From: Undibacter mobilis
Lineage (GTDB): Bacteria > Pseudomonadota > Alphaproteobacteria > Rhizobiales > Xanthobacteraceae
Assembly (NCBI RefSeq): GCF_003367195.1
Contig: NZ_QRGO01000001.1
Location: 2,342,501 to 2,406,500 of the forward strand
Length of the DNA stretch: 64,000 nucleotides
Direction: 5' to 3'
Of the stretch, positions 15,001-21,311 are shown piece by piece; the first letter of the stretch is position 1; every line of letters starts with the position of its first letter. A program made the position numbers and the translations under genes. The notes beneath the pieces were generated by a model. That model did not search any database and had not been told where the DNA came from. It saw nothing but the letters and a program-made list of their open reading frames with translations.

Positions 15001-16316
15001 ATATCCCGAGCCTGACCAGCGGCGGCAAGATGACGATCGACGTCGCCCAGGACATGGCGATTACCCAGATCGCGACCACCGGCATTCAGGGTGATGCCGG
15101 CGACGTCGAGGTGACGTCCCGTACCGGGCGGATCACGGGCGGTACCATCGCGGCCAATGGCGGCGTGACGCTGAATGCGCCGGTATCAATCACCGGCGTG
15201 TCAATCACGGGCGCAACTGGCGCCGTGGCGATGAACACCGCTGGTCTGATCGACTGGACCACCGTCACGGCCGGTACCACGGTCGGTGTTCGCTCGACGG
15301 CCGACAACATCAATTTCGGCAGCGTCACCTCGGGCGGCACGCAAACGATCCGCGCCTATCAGAACGTGGTGTTTAACGCTCTGACCACAACGGGGATTCC
15401 TGGCGACCTTGGCGACATCATTGTCACCGCCGAACACGGCTCGATCAGCGCCGGCACCGTGACGGCAAATGGCGATGCGTCATTCGCCGGGGGACAGTCG
15501 ATCAATGTGTCGACCATGCAGGCGGGATCGGCCACGCTGAGCGGACCGCAAAATCTCACCGTTGGTATGCTCAGGGTCTACCGCGCGATGTCGCTCGGTG
15601 CGGACGTCATTGACGTTACTGCGGTGCAGTTGCCATCGCTGCCGCCCGTACCGCTGCACGTCAAGGCAACGGGTTATCAAGGCGGTGTCGCCACGCGCGC
15701 CAATCTCAACATCGATCCGCCGCAGGTCGTCATCGATCAGTACCGCATCGTGGATTCCATCTTGATCGTCGACTCTCCGGCGCTCACGATCGCCAGCGGC
15801 TATGTTCCCGGCCAGATGTTGCTCATGACGCCAGCGGGCCAGATTCTGCTCAACAACCGCGGTCCGGGTCCGGTCGGCGGCAACAATTTGCAGCTCTACC
15901 AGCCGGGTGGCGCGTTCACCATGCAGCAGAACGGTAACGCCAACTTCAGCAACACCCAGGTCGTCTATTACGACTCGACGATCTCATCGACGATCATCAA
16001 CTATGGCGGCGGCAACTTCACCGGCTCGAGCTTCGTCCGCAACGCCATCCAGGATATGCGCAACGGCGACGATGGCGCCGCCGAGGACCTGCAACGCACG
16101 CTGCTGATCGCGTTCTATCTGCAGAGCTTCGGCGAAGGCTGGCGCGGGCTGGGCCCGATTCAGGTGCTGGGCGACGGACCGGCCGTGAACGTCGAGGGCC
16201 TGCTGGGCCCGGGGGAAAACCGCAAGTCGCGTAAGGGTTACCGCACAAATCTCCGCAGTTCGGCCGTGGAAAACCGCGCTGCCGTTAGCTTTGCGGCCGC
16301 GGATTATGGTAGGTAA
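1..16316 (+). CDS. Giant filamentous adhesin / TPS exoprotein, 5' end outside window
   Basis: The reading frame is open from the window edge (first full codon at position 3) to TAA at 16314-16316, giving more than 5,430 residues, so the signal peptide and the N-terminal two-partner-secretion domain lie upstream. The visible part is Gly/Ala/Ser/Thr/Val rich and built of loosely repeating beta-helix-like units of roughly 80-100 residues, as in filamentous haemagglutinin and LktA-type adhesins. A proline-rich break is encoded at about 4198-4345. A less repetitive, aromatic module containing cysteine pairs is encoded at about 8490-10760. Five units with an [IL]-x-W motif lie at 14034-15540. There is no YadA-type anchor or autotransporter barrel at the C-terminus. 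The partner transporter gene follows after 61 bases. Predicted role: a very large secreted or surface-bound adhesin. The family is clear, the ligand unknown. Confidence 0.88.
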   Translation, partial: ADVNNTTGQGATNYTGGAVTLAASVRDHQGTAESNANSQILIAGKIGGSSITATANADASTSYTNSVLAMAQFGAGVTFGLLTGFNGAYVKSQATAKVIVEGTATLKATGAVTLASLGSVVAENPAITFSLTALQNAVAAGVVVGVVNADVETHVKSGATISSGDLRVLAGTSAELSVAALVFTETSAADVVVAYSTGTMNTKALIDSGANIQKVGNVSVVAQSQNSFSTTATALSGGTGSAAVAVAISDVTSNTVANMGAGIAQNAGAGSVTVYAGSDTTKNSVSAASTVGTPYLLRNIITKVAGAQGFTQLFGAGGLLEGTRLFSVTQSQGTTAAFRAGLTLALNMPTLTSSASIANVAPDNDGDMVASGAAPNIYASGNVGVVSMLSNAALRTNAATSIESNPAGTPAHPSTQKGVSMAVALTQADQSSNAYIGSSATITGAHIGVSAETDTPITNTWLNFASYNSVTQTLSDLISHANGNLGIVNNILTSYANATAEATSFGFSGSLNYFDLTTSTTAWIGSGATITRTGSGCGAATICWSSLPTVSTPTPPGALTLPAAFNLADLGARTQINWGNDVVVKATTSTESIHMGGNFSWFTFFGTNGGPDTPDVATAIGGSANVAQFHTSTVAGIGAGAVVNTNSGSLSVTADTSDLVYAVAPTSGKGGGLGLNGIATVLLIDNNTSASISNSARVTSSSVNVAAQQEISTFNVGGAVGITSGSGIGLVVALASISTNTSAYIGDNSQALTGTAGGDNDAHVAPSVAGYIDAFETNVTALSVGRLTTVAVAATANNNTPTPGAPPAEEAVNPGATGFLSSAVNYFGGIAGAVAAKIAGIYDKLDQQVSGPVNGGTSAAGAGSAAIDLTSVATAASIADATVKYTPGGNNRVSVQALNNTIIDTASGGAAMAKGAPGTESTVGIAGAVAVTLSNDLTTATISRSTVTAYSTTVQALAGGENTTIGLGIAVTGGSGGQTQVAVSVSAADLNNGVQASVDSSTIGQANGGFKGDLTIIASQNTNIGIGGGSLYGGLGTDESNGLGVSLTYAGIGDPTSGAAVSAILSNSKVSNTDDLIILAMSNSRIIAGAATAGGGPNANGFAGSVVVTEISPTILAEITSVPAVAGTAAVTGGITVAGDVRVNAFSGSDATLNTLIRNAAITANGGLSYSGDSDINFDASDLSPSSATGAAIIAVAGNVQGGKSNVGISIVVNRIASSYEAYIDRTTVTSTGGVVDVSARDNSEIIGIAIGVGVATGSVAGNGSVAYNAINNFVVAQIGHGVVTSGDPLNTATATVSAAAVSVTATAGGKVRSAAGAISVNLSGGNAVGLSAGVSQIGTYVSAAIAGASVTATGALSNSSPLIGGNLRAGNVLVSGASTADIITVSIGAAITTGNDSGGPPTPPPSSGLSTLLTRLAPMSTRTLPGMAGPPPAPPPAQSPPSDGMSGAGSLAISTQSGKVYASIVLGGANVGSNVTALGNVLVLADNDNAIAAYAGAVSAALSAGKGLGASVVVNTINGETGALINGSAVDGRGLFSTAMIDNGVLANTIDPSDVVTPASTLNLNNGTQTLKGIAVVATSAQKAQTVSALLSASSNGLAIAANAVTNVMGGRTSAEVLASDLNTHLQSGDVSAVQVTASSASFANNLVLGISDSGGSAAGTAALNINTMNRTTVARVFGTDIGSSTVAAGAVGIKANAFQSASSNVLGAAGSGGSAAISGSSLANIFQSTTQAIFEQGTVRAGAMSVTAAGLNGFFGAVGAGSVGSSVGLGATVLVAMSDNTVQAVVGDDDPTTTATSLHLSGALTVAASNTTRNSGYVMVAALGGSGGIAAQFSGMFIDNNVFAALRNASVTMSGTGGDGAVSVLATETDSIAPIVGGLAGGGSVGFGAAVNLVSFKSNTRALMAGATVTTAGAVSVNALSVREINPITVAGSLAGTGAFAGTVGIVLVDSGASTDQMSVLNAGSSSGNSSSGTLGNARAATGVDVIAGIGGNAEGVAAQVLNSSVTAGAIGINATSEMATRNITGSLALGGTGGIGAGVAYTTVTQKITAEAIGGQLTSNAISIGAVAGDHGGDKAVQTFAAAGAGGLYVGLGAAVGESHIDNTVRATLGATTTGATGGLTSGTVAVTASDSSSITSYGYGGAGGLAAVGLSLANAEKSSDVTAEIAASTQVTNVANVAVMTTGGGSVSAETIAGAAGVLAGAGASATATDSQKIIAQIGNNARVQAAGTGILVYASGTPDVSAVSKGVAVGGVGIGVSSTIATAGLEVTASIGNSTNFSGSNALTVSAVGAIGDSGHSAYSQAVAAGGGTLYGLQGTNAQANNTTKVHAYGGTGVRLPSANVSIAAQNDTDQYAEASGVAFGYVAAGATFSEATSTSETKAWLDTGVIATDVNNNGSLSIVATGTDTTVAKSTAGSGGLSAGAAAVSKTTTTSTVSAELLGGATLTTLYVTGLGVRATHRTNYAATGDAVQASAIGASGGSADNTVTSTVTAKVGGNLIVNSYGRDRITGLARDINVIALDEVRQTSGGARAGSGGGLAVGASLSKTTVTQTINTLVGAGTILSLNDNPLTTLGKINIEGFADLQTTDTVTLTAAGLFAGGGAETRMTATATITVDIDAARLFSAGNIAIGSAAKMIANNNANASLYGLVGGVGASSHADLTATQNVSIGGTRVEAWGLINMYAGKAGDGSRFSQIQANATTVVYNNTLIAITAEHGGYGRAYGYATLTIDPGSLVLGANNVFIGATQGGVEANGRGTLYSPFLELFSTEDHDNNSDSNGSHSDNPAQNVGRGDVIVNGKVMAGVHNQANITIGLNGAVNLDTSSTPCALLSAGQSCAVTLQQVSDPTQFSSIVSYNNQKIYWSLTGGFSPYQDVLQKIATLSGLTTAQVDAALTAKQTIAAINDDTEQNKQRQIDTLTQQAPFASRGSNQVYSFSDILVSAGSVSVLAEKLTGTGQIASQGTAAIDIDNQGLKFLSLNKLTISGVTGGRNVFTGRANDQNSTTLTYRNDASGTAPLIKVDASYYRKDANTGQSIDDQGHLLVTTPDIYFGGVVTNTNGLLSIENKLGSVVATQSFVALAIEMKVPEGAFTFDGSAGTVYNMNGDVASQWNGKQYRPTDTLSAVELAATWLGTYGSIYVGGVDWAHPYNYYSSNTNGVQGAPVTNYGTSASTVFTARMLSLGYAGGELWSAIFLPMNGIPSAAALATGEGTTVDKIVLAPWERHNYEDQAYGDGGRGGPFHCSGCGNYFQVVKIAGAAVQPVTAESANVARGELTIGKAIIITAGVININGKVTVGQTSNYSANIGQSAQDAINALKSDADALATAKRAAAAGNYYDISGYVTSTGSDVRIGARYDALNDQILLNGVVQGTGGYVYLNGKIISTSTSGLAQGEIVVNGGAGTVNVVNSTGVTLVTNTINTGVTAASVVQLVDRLKNETTWYVYNAGAAAGQQVTTYWAAGTSTSSYQSQGVQNQGQSGPTGLVYRTKENMYYQWVDTATLTRPQTSQSNDYGWTFVGANANSEVYPWVRGAPTLVENAQQIVNGQAAGNQWTNFQQVVSATGDAYNNSFSTGDKCCGTDFSGTWHQLIYYRLTLNLTNTVKASFPISVSFNGGGVSSVNVASNSSIVLNGPINNLQGTTTITATGANSSITVAPGALNPLVSGTQVTLNGQGGIGSADRPVPVQVYGGALTAVSTDRDIAVASQGSLKIAQVRVDSARTNATTGKPEPQGDVYITASGDINSASPYNVNSPVIIGKSITIDSTSGAIGAITTVDAQGHGTLGSINPLVIQTWATTLPGGTTDGGVLNSASNSGAYLIQSSGDLRIGAVSATDGPVFVAAMNGSILSGHNNVGLTAQQQQYLESVWASLDLVNGSGAAQVASFESLVNAAYRDYWQLRNLAFNVPGHPDQYNITDLGVKSIGAQMLASGALAAGTDLNSAEARTAIQTEVSKRYMRAQYLLGMVNANQLGTGVTLETLFNIDAASAARLRQAPGVSSTALDAYDATYRYALSTTSDVYAAITDRSQWSLDQLRYTVSSGATSANPPSIASLPLNVKGRQVMLFAPNGSIGSLAAPEQFSFTSVDASNLTAAQKGLLASAGPGQLTVTPVVDAHTGITTYFVSVQQQKLIIVDPLGPVAAKAKNDIYLGSASDMVLGGVPLASFGPLVAAQTQGVQTTAAGGGGVRLVAVGSITGVSGAVAVSGNIASLTLIAETGSIGRATVAGQDPADNPDALLLALTGTNGGRIDQASAKQGIFIRQKTGDLVLGQINADQGSAPIELAASGSIYGLPSFTDFTIARIFGSTLDVRAGSHIGYNGTTLQPLLVRIGGAITGSSVGDMAIYSPASNMTLGASGSYGTLTAGGRATFNTIAGSITVNADVTAGNALQFLANAGVTFAAGTAQDHIVAKSTAGAILITAASLNMGAFAVLDAAGVLTVVTTGDATLGQLISRASYAAAGNAASIVVQAGGITTAAILSNGDGLTDLLTTGTGARVSLNASNIGTASQRVTVSSQGLAATATTGSIYLNAAPDMRATLLSAVKGSVDVTGAGSYALDSVLASTDAGATGHFIAQTTGPGTLTVGTATGRGTLRLLAADNVSFGSLTSLALAGDPGDVIVTTGEGAIQGGSITAAGGVTLTAGANLPVNSPLAANAKITSTGTIASSTLISLHARGDIDWETLNAATTIDLTSTDGGARVGTATTVGSITMQGKQDVAFEQLTNTAAPGQGDVTLTSTSGSIVGGSITSNGSVSLIAEGSITATGAAGDGGELNWSVLRAGGSMFVRSLGAAVTVDVVESGGSMTLWAKHDVTFRQVKTTGANSDITLRSDEGAIIALGTGLVNVDASGSVTMSAATTITGADVRAGGSVAMTAANGQIRWNAVTAGTTVDVRSSANVIDIATITSGGAQTLWAKNDVTFTQLIATAGGADITSDTGKIAGGAVTLGGATRMAAKTTISGTTATSSAGAMEMIAEEMITWNSVEATGGRLTITSTRETIDIPSLTSGGKMTIDVAQDMAITQIATTGIQGDAGDVEVTSRTGRITGGTIAANGGVTLNAPVSITGVSITGATGAVAMNTAGLIDWTTVTAGTTVGVRSTADNINFGSVTSGGTQTIRAYQNVVFNALTTTGIPGDLGDIIVTAEHGSISAGTVTANGDASFAGGQSINVSTMQAGSATLSGPQNLTVGMLRVYRAMSLGADVIDVTAVQLPSLPPVPLHVKATGYQGGVATRANLNIDPPQVVIDQYRIVDSILIVDSPALTIASGYVPGQMLLMTPAGQILLNNRGPGPVGGNNLQLYQPGGAFTMQQNGNANFSNTQVVYYDSTISSTIINYGGGNFTGSSFVRNAIQDMRNGDDGAAEDLQRTLLIAFYLQSFGEGWRGLGPIQVLGDGPAVNVEGLLGPGENRKSRKGYRTNLRSSAVENRAAVSFAAADYGR
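14034..15540 (+). repeat. Five C-terminal adhesin repeats of about 100 residues
   Basis: Inside the giant adhesin, units start with Ile/Leu-x-Trp at 14034 (IDW), 14319 (LNW), 14637 (IRW), 14934 (ITW) and 15249 (IDW), so spacing is 285, 318, 297 and 315 bases. Each unit continues with a pattern like 'TVDVRS...ITSGG...TLWAKNDVTF...G.I.GG' and ends with a 'SITG' type segment. The copies are divergent, so this is an old protein-level repeat rather than a recent DNA duplication. Such units normally form coils of a beta-helix. Confidence 0.75.
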
Positions 16317-16377
16317 CCCCTTGCATTACCGCCCATTTTTGACGTGCCGGGCGGTTGGCGGTCGGAACGGGAAATTC

Positions 16378-18018
16378 ATGCGTATCGCGGCGACGGGCCT
16401 GGCTTTGGCACTGGTGGCGCTTGCTGCCGTGCCGGCGCGCGCCCAGGTGTCGCCGCAGGTCAACCCCGGCCTGATCGAACAGAATATCGAGCGTCAGCGT
16501 CAACGTATCGAGCAGCAGGAACAGGCACCGCGGCAGCAGGGGCCTGCCGTCGTCGGCCCCGGGCGGGCGCCCGCTGTGCAGATTCCCGGTGGCGGTCAGA
16601 CCTTCCTACTGCGCAAGGTGATCTTCGATTCGTCTAAATTCATCACGGCTGAAGAACTCGATGCCGTCGCGGCGAAGTATATCGGCCGCCGCGTCGATAT
16701 CGCCACGCTTCAGGCCCTGGTCGCCGACGTCAACGCCATCTACGTCGCCCGCGGCATCGTCACCGCCATTGCCATCCTGCCGCCGCAGACGGCCGACAAA
16801 GGCATCATCAAGATCAAGCTGACCGAGGGCCGGCTGCAGAAGTCGTCGGTCATCGGTAATCAGCAGACTCGCGAAAGCTATATCCGTAGCAGCGTCGATC
16901 CGCCGTCCGGCGACGTGCTCGACGTGCCGAAGCTCAATCAGGATGTCGTGCGCTTCAACCGCACCAACGAAGTCCAACTGCGCGCGCTGCTGCAGCCCGG
17001 CACCGACTTCGGCCTGACCGACCTGCAACTCGCTGTCACCGAACCGCCGGTCAATACGCTGCAGGTCTTTGCCGATAACCAGGGCGTCAAGACCACCGGA
17101 CGCAATGAAGCCGGTATTTATTACAAGCGTCATGGTTTGCTCGGCTTTGACGATCGCTTCACGTTCTACGGTGTGAAGTCGAAGGGCAACATCAACGGCA
17201 ATGTCGCCTTCAACGTGCCATTCAATCCGTGGGGCGGCCGGATCGGCCTGAGCTACACGCAGGGCCGCATCAAGATCGTACAGGGTCAGTTCGAGAGCCT
17301 TGATGTCACCGGCACCTCGAACCAGACTTCGCTGAACATTTCGCAGCCTTTCTGGAACAACGACGTCTGGATGCTGCAGGCGACCGGCGCCTACGGCTAC
17401 GGCAATTCGGAGAGCGATTTCGCGGCTGTGCCGGTGTCGAAGAGCCGCTATTCGAAGGCGACGGGCGGTTTGTCGCTGTCGGCGCAGGCCGCCAGTTACA
17501 GCCTTACGATTTCGCCGGCGGTCAATGGTATCAACTGGCACGATAAAATTCTCGGTGGCGAGCGTAGCTTCACCACGTTGACCGGTTCGTTCTACGGCAG
17601 CCTGCAACTGCCGGCGCAGATGAGCGCCGTACTCGTTGGTAGTGGGCAATATACCGGGGACAAGCTGTTGCCGGGCGATCAGCTGTTCTCCGTCGGCGGG
17701 CCGACCACGGTGCGCGGCTATCCGACCAATGCCTCCTCGGGCGACAGTGGTTACTACTTCAATGCCGAGCTGCACCGGAACATGTCGGACCTGGTCAAGG
17801 GCCTCGACATCTTTGCGTTCATCGACAGCGGCGCGGTGTTCTCGACGTTCCCGGCGATCACCCAACTCGATTCCGCCGGCGCCGGTCTGTCATGGACGCC
17901 GCATGCGGCGATCACCTTCGAAGCCAGCGTCGGCGTGCCGTGGCGCACGGTCGTCGTCGGCCAGCCTCGCAGCGATTTTTACGGCCGCGTCACGCTGCGG
18001 CCCTTGCAACTTTTGTAA
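16378..18018 (+). CDS. ShlB/FhaC/HecB-family TPS outer-membrane transporter
   Basis: 546 residues. I chose the ATG at 16378 because it follows a GGAACGGGA-like ribosome site and starts a typical signal peptide of about 22 residues ending in ARA. A Gln/Arg-rich linker is followed by a POTRA domain (about residues 73-150) and then a beta-barrel of about 300 residues. The conserved loop-6 motif VRGYP of the Omp85/TpsB superfamily is at about residues 445-449. The family forms an outer-membrane pore that recognises the N-terminal TPS domain of its partner and threads it to the surface. The adjacent giant adhesin is the evident substrate. The C-terminus ends in Leu-Leu rather than the usual Phe, a small departure. 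Confidence 0.93.
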   Translation: MRIAATGLALALVALAAVPARAQVSPQVNPGLIEQNIERQRQRIEQQEQAPRQQGPAVVGPGRAPAVQIPGGGQTFLLRKVIFDSSKFITAEELDAVAAKYIGRRVDIATLQALVADVNAIYVARGIVTAIAILPPQTADKGIIKIKLTEGRLQKSSVIGNQQTRESYIRSSVDPPSGDVLDVPKLNQDVVRFNRTNEVQLRALLQPGTDFGLTDLQLAVTEPPVNTLQVFADNQGVKTTGRNEAGIYYKRHGLLGFDDRFTFYGVKSKGNINGNVAFNVPFNPWGGRIGLSYTQGRIKIVQGQFESLDVTGTSNQTSLNISQPFWNNDVWMLQATGAYGYGNSESDFAAVPVSKSRYSKATGGLSLSAQAASYSLTISPAVNGINWHDKILGGERSFTTLTGSFYGSLQLPAQMSAVLVGSGQYTGDKLLPGDQLFSVGGPTTVRGYPTNASSGDSGYYFNAELHRNMSDLVKGLDIFAFIDSGAVFSTFPAITQLDSAGAGLSWTPHAAITFEASVGVPWRTVVVGQPRSDFYGRVTLRPLQLL

Positions 18019-18068
18019 ACCGGCCCTGCGTACCGCGCGACGCGGGTAGGGGCCTCATGGAGAGCACA

Positions 18069-18773
18069 ATGAAAGCAACCGCATCTATCAACCGTATCAA
18101 GCTCGCGGGCGTTGTCGTCGCCGCCGCGCTGCTGGCGAGCCAGGGCTCGGCTCTGAGCCAGGGCACCAAGAAGGATCAGCCGCCGGCGCCACCGGCGGGC
18201 GCCTCAGGCGTGATGTCGACCTCATCCGCCAATGTGGAAGGTTTCCGCTCGGCGAAGTTCGGCACGAGCGAGGCCGACGTGAAGGCCGCGATCACCAAAG
18301 ACTTTGGCGTCAAGGCCGATGCCATTCGCGAACAGCCCAATGCCGGCGAGCGTACCAAGGCGCTGGTCGTCAAGGTGCCGGACCTGTTGCCGGGCGGCGG
18401 CGCCGCCGAAGTGTCTTACGTGTTCGGCTACCAGAGCAAGAAGCTGATTCAGGTGTCGGTGTCGTGGTCGAAGGCGACTGACGACAAGATGACGCCGGAG
18501 CAGCTGTTCTCGAATTCGAGCGTGCTGCGCTCGCACTTCATGAGCGAAGGCTTCCGGCCCGATACTGTCGCGACCAACATGCCGATCAATAACGGCCTCC
18601 TGATGTTCCGTGGCAGCGATGCCAAGGACCGCACCGCAATCCTGCTGTTGCAGGGCACGTTCAGCCAGGGCGAGAACAACCAGCGGATTCTGACGCCGGG
18701 CAGCTTGATGCTGTTCTACATTGCCGACGCCAAGACGCCGGACATCTACCGCCTGCCGCCGGGCTCGTTCTGA
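18069..18773 (+). CDS. Exported protein of unknown function linked to the TPS pair
   Basis: 234 residues. Two in-frame ATGs exist (18057 and 18069). The second has GGAG six bases upstream and starts directly with a signal peptide (basic MKATAS..., then a VVVAAALLA core), so it is preferred. After a Pro/Ala linker the mature part is a soluble alpha/beta-like domain without cysteines, lipobox or other membrane segment. I recognise no family. It lies 50 bases after the transporter gene and before a strong terminator, so it is probably co-transcribed and may assist secretion or surface retention of the adhesin. That role is inferred from position only. Confidence 0.75.
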   Translation: MKATASINRIKLAGVVVAAALLASQGSALSQGTKKDQPPAPPAGASGVMSTSSANVEGFRSAKFGTSEADVKAAITKDFGVKADAIREQPNAGERTKALVVKVPDLLPGGGAAEVSYVFGYQSKKLIQVSVSWSKATDDKMTPEQLFSNSSVLRSHFMSEGFRPDTVATNMPINNGLLMFRGSDAKDRTAILLLQGTFSQGENNQRILTPGSLMLFYIADAKTPDIYRLPPGSF

Positions 18774-18792
18774 TCTCGCCGACGACGGAATG

Positions 18793-18827
18793 AAAAACGG
18801 CCCGGTAGCATGTACCGGGCCGTTTTT
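18793..18827. terminator. Bidirectional intrinsic terminator
   Basis: A perfect 15-base-pair stem (AAAAACGGCCCGGTA at 18793-18807, its complement at 18813-18827) with a 5-base loop. It has an A-run at one end and a T-run at the other, so it can stop transcription from both converging sides: the TPS operon on plus and the boxR-FNR-ferredoxin operon on minus. Confidence 0.93.
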
Positions 18828-18853
18828 ATTGGATCGCCGTTTGCGTGAAGGGG

Positions 18854-19177
18854 CTAGCGTCCCTGATAGGACGGCGTGCGCACGATCAGGCCGTCGAGGG
18901 CCTCGGTCACTGTGATCTGGCACGATAACCGCGAATTGGCGCGGACGTCGAAGGCGGCGTCCAGCTCGGCATCCTCGGACGGCGAGGGCGGACCGACGCG
19001 CTCAACCCAGGCTTCATCGACATAGACGTGGCAGGTGGCGCAGGTGCAGCCGCCGCCGCATTCGGCGACGATGCTGCTGATGTCGTTACGCAGCGCCGTC
19101 TCCATGACCGAAGCGCCGAGTTCGGCCTCGACCTCGTGAATACTGCCGTCGTGTTCGATAAAGGTGATCTTGGGCAT
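18854..19177 (-). CDS. [2Fe-2S] ferredoxin, adrenodoxin type
   Basis: 107 residues, the usual size of bacterial adrenodoxin-like ferredoxins. Cluster ligands match C-x5-C-x2-C...C: Cys40, Cys46, Cys49 and Cys86, and an extra Cys44 lies within the loop. It is a soluble one-electron carrier. It is the last gene of the minus-strand run boxR - ferredoxin-NADP reductase - ferredoxin, 23 bases after the reductase. The neighbouring boxB encodes a di-iron oxygenase that needs low-potential electrons, so this protein is a candidate donor. That partner is inferred; cytochrome P450 or Rieske oxygenase partners elsewhere in the genome are also possible. Confidence 0.92.
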   Translation of the reverse strand: MPKITFIEHDGSIHEVEAELGASVMETALRNDISSIVAECGGGCTCATCHVYVDEAWVERVGPPSPSEDAELDAAFDVRANSRLSCQITVTEALDGLIVRTPSYQGR

Positions 19178-19200
19178 GATGTCTGTTCGTTGATGCGCGC

Positions 19201-21166
<1,966 letters not shown>

Positions 21167-21181
21167 GGCCTCTGCTTACCA

Positions 21182-21201
21182 TGCAATATAATGCCGATGC
21201 A
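21182..21201. promoter_or_regulatory. Possible second BoxR site (two TGCA half-sites)
   Basis: TGCA at 21182-21185 and at 21198-21201, with a near copy TGCC at 21192-21195, which is six bases after the first. They lie 16-35 bases before the boxR start, where binding would give autoregulation. Weaker than the site at 21265. Confidence 0.45.
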
Positions 21202-21233
21202 ATGGAGTTTGCGAATTATTGTGAACTAAAGTA

Positions 21234-21278
21234 TTGCCGCTAGGGGGCCGCACTGCTAACAATATGCATAATAATGCA
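21234..21278 (+). promoter_or_regulatory. Probable boxCB promoter with TGCA-N6-TGCA BoxR operator
   Basis: TGCATAATAATGCA at 21265-21278 is TGCA, six bases, TGCA, in a near-palindromic setting. From memory, BzdR/BoxR operators are built from TGCA repeats with six-base spacing. Just upstream, TTGCCG (21234-21239), 17 bases, then TAACAA (21257-21262) is a possible -35/-10 pair, so the operator would cover the transcription start, as expected for a repressor. The boxC ATG is at 21312. Confidence 0.65.
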
Positions 21279-21311
21279 TATGGCACCGCCGCCCAGGGAA
21301 GACACGCCGGG

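Noticed and set aside
471..16248. Many antisense and shifted frames across the adhesin gene (for example 471-1238 and 10956-12527 minus)
   Set aside because: They overlap a single continuous reading frame with strong repeat structure; their compositions are Arg/Ala/Gly-rich shadows and none has a plausible start or domain.
16291..16377. Longer N-terminus for the TpsB transporter
   Set aside because: It would overlap the end of the adhesin gene and bury the signal peptide after 29 extra residues; the ATG at 16378 has a good ribosome site.
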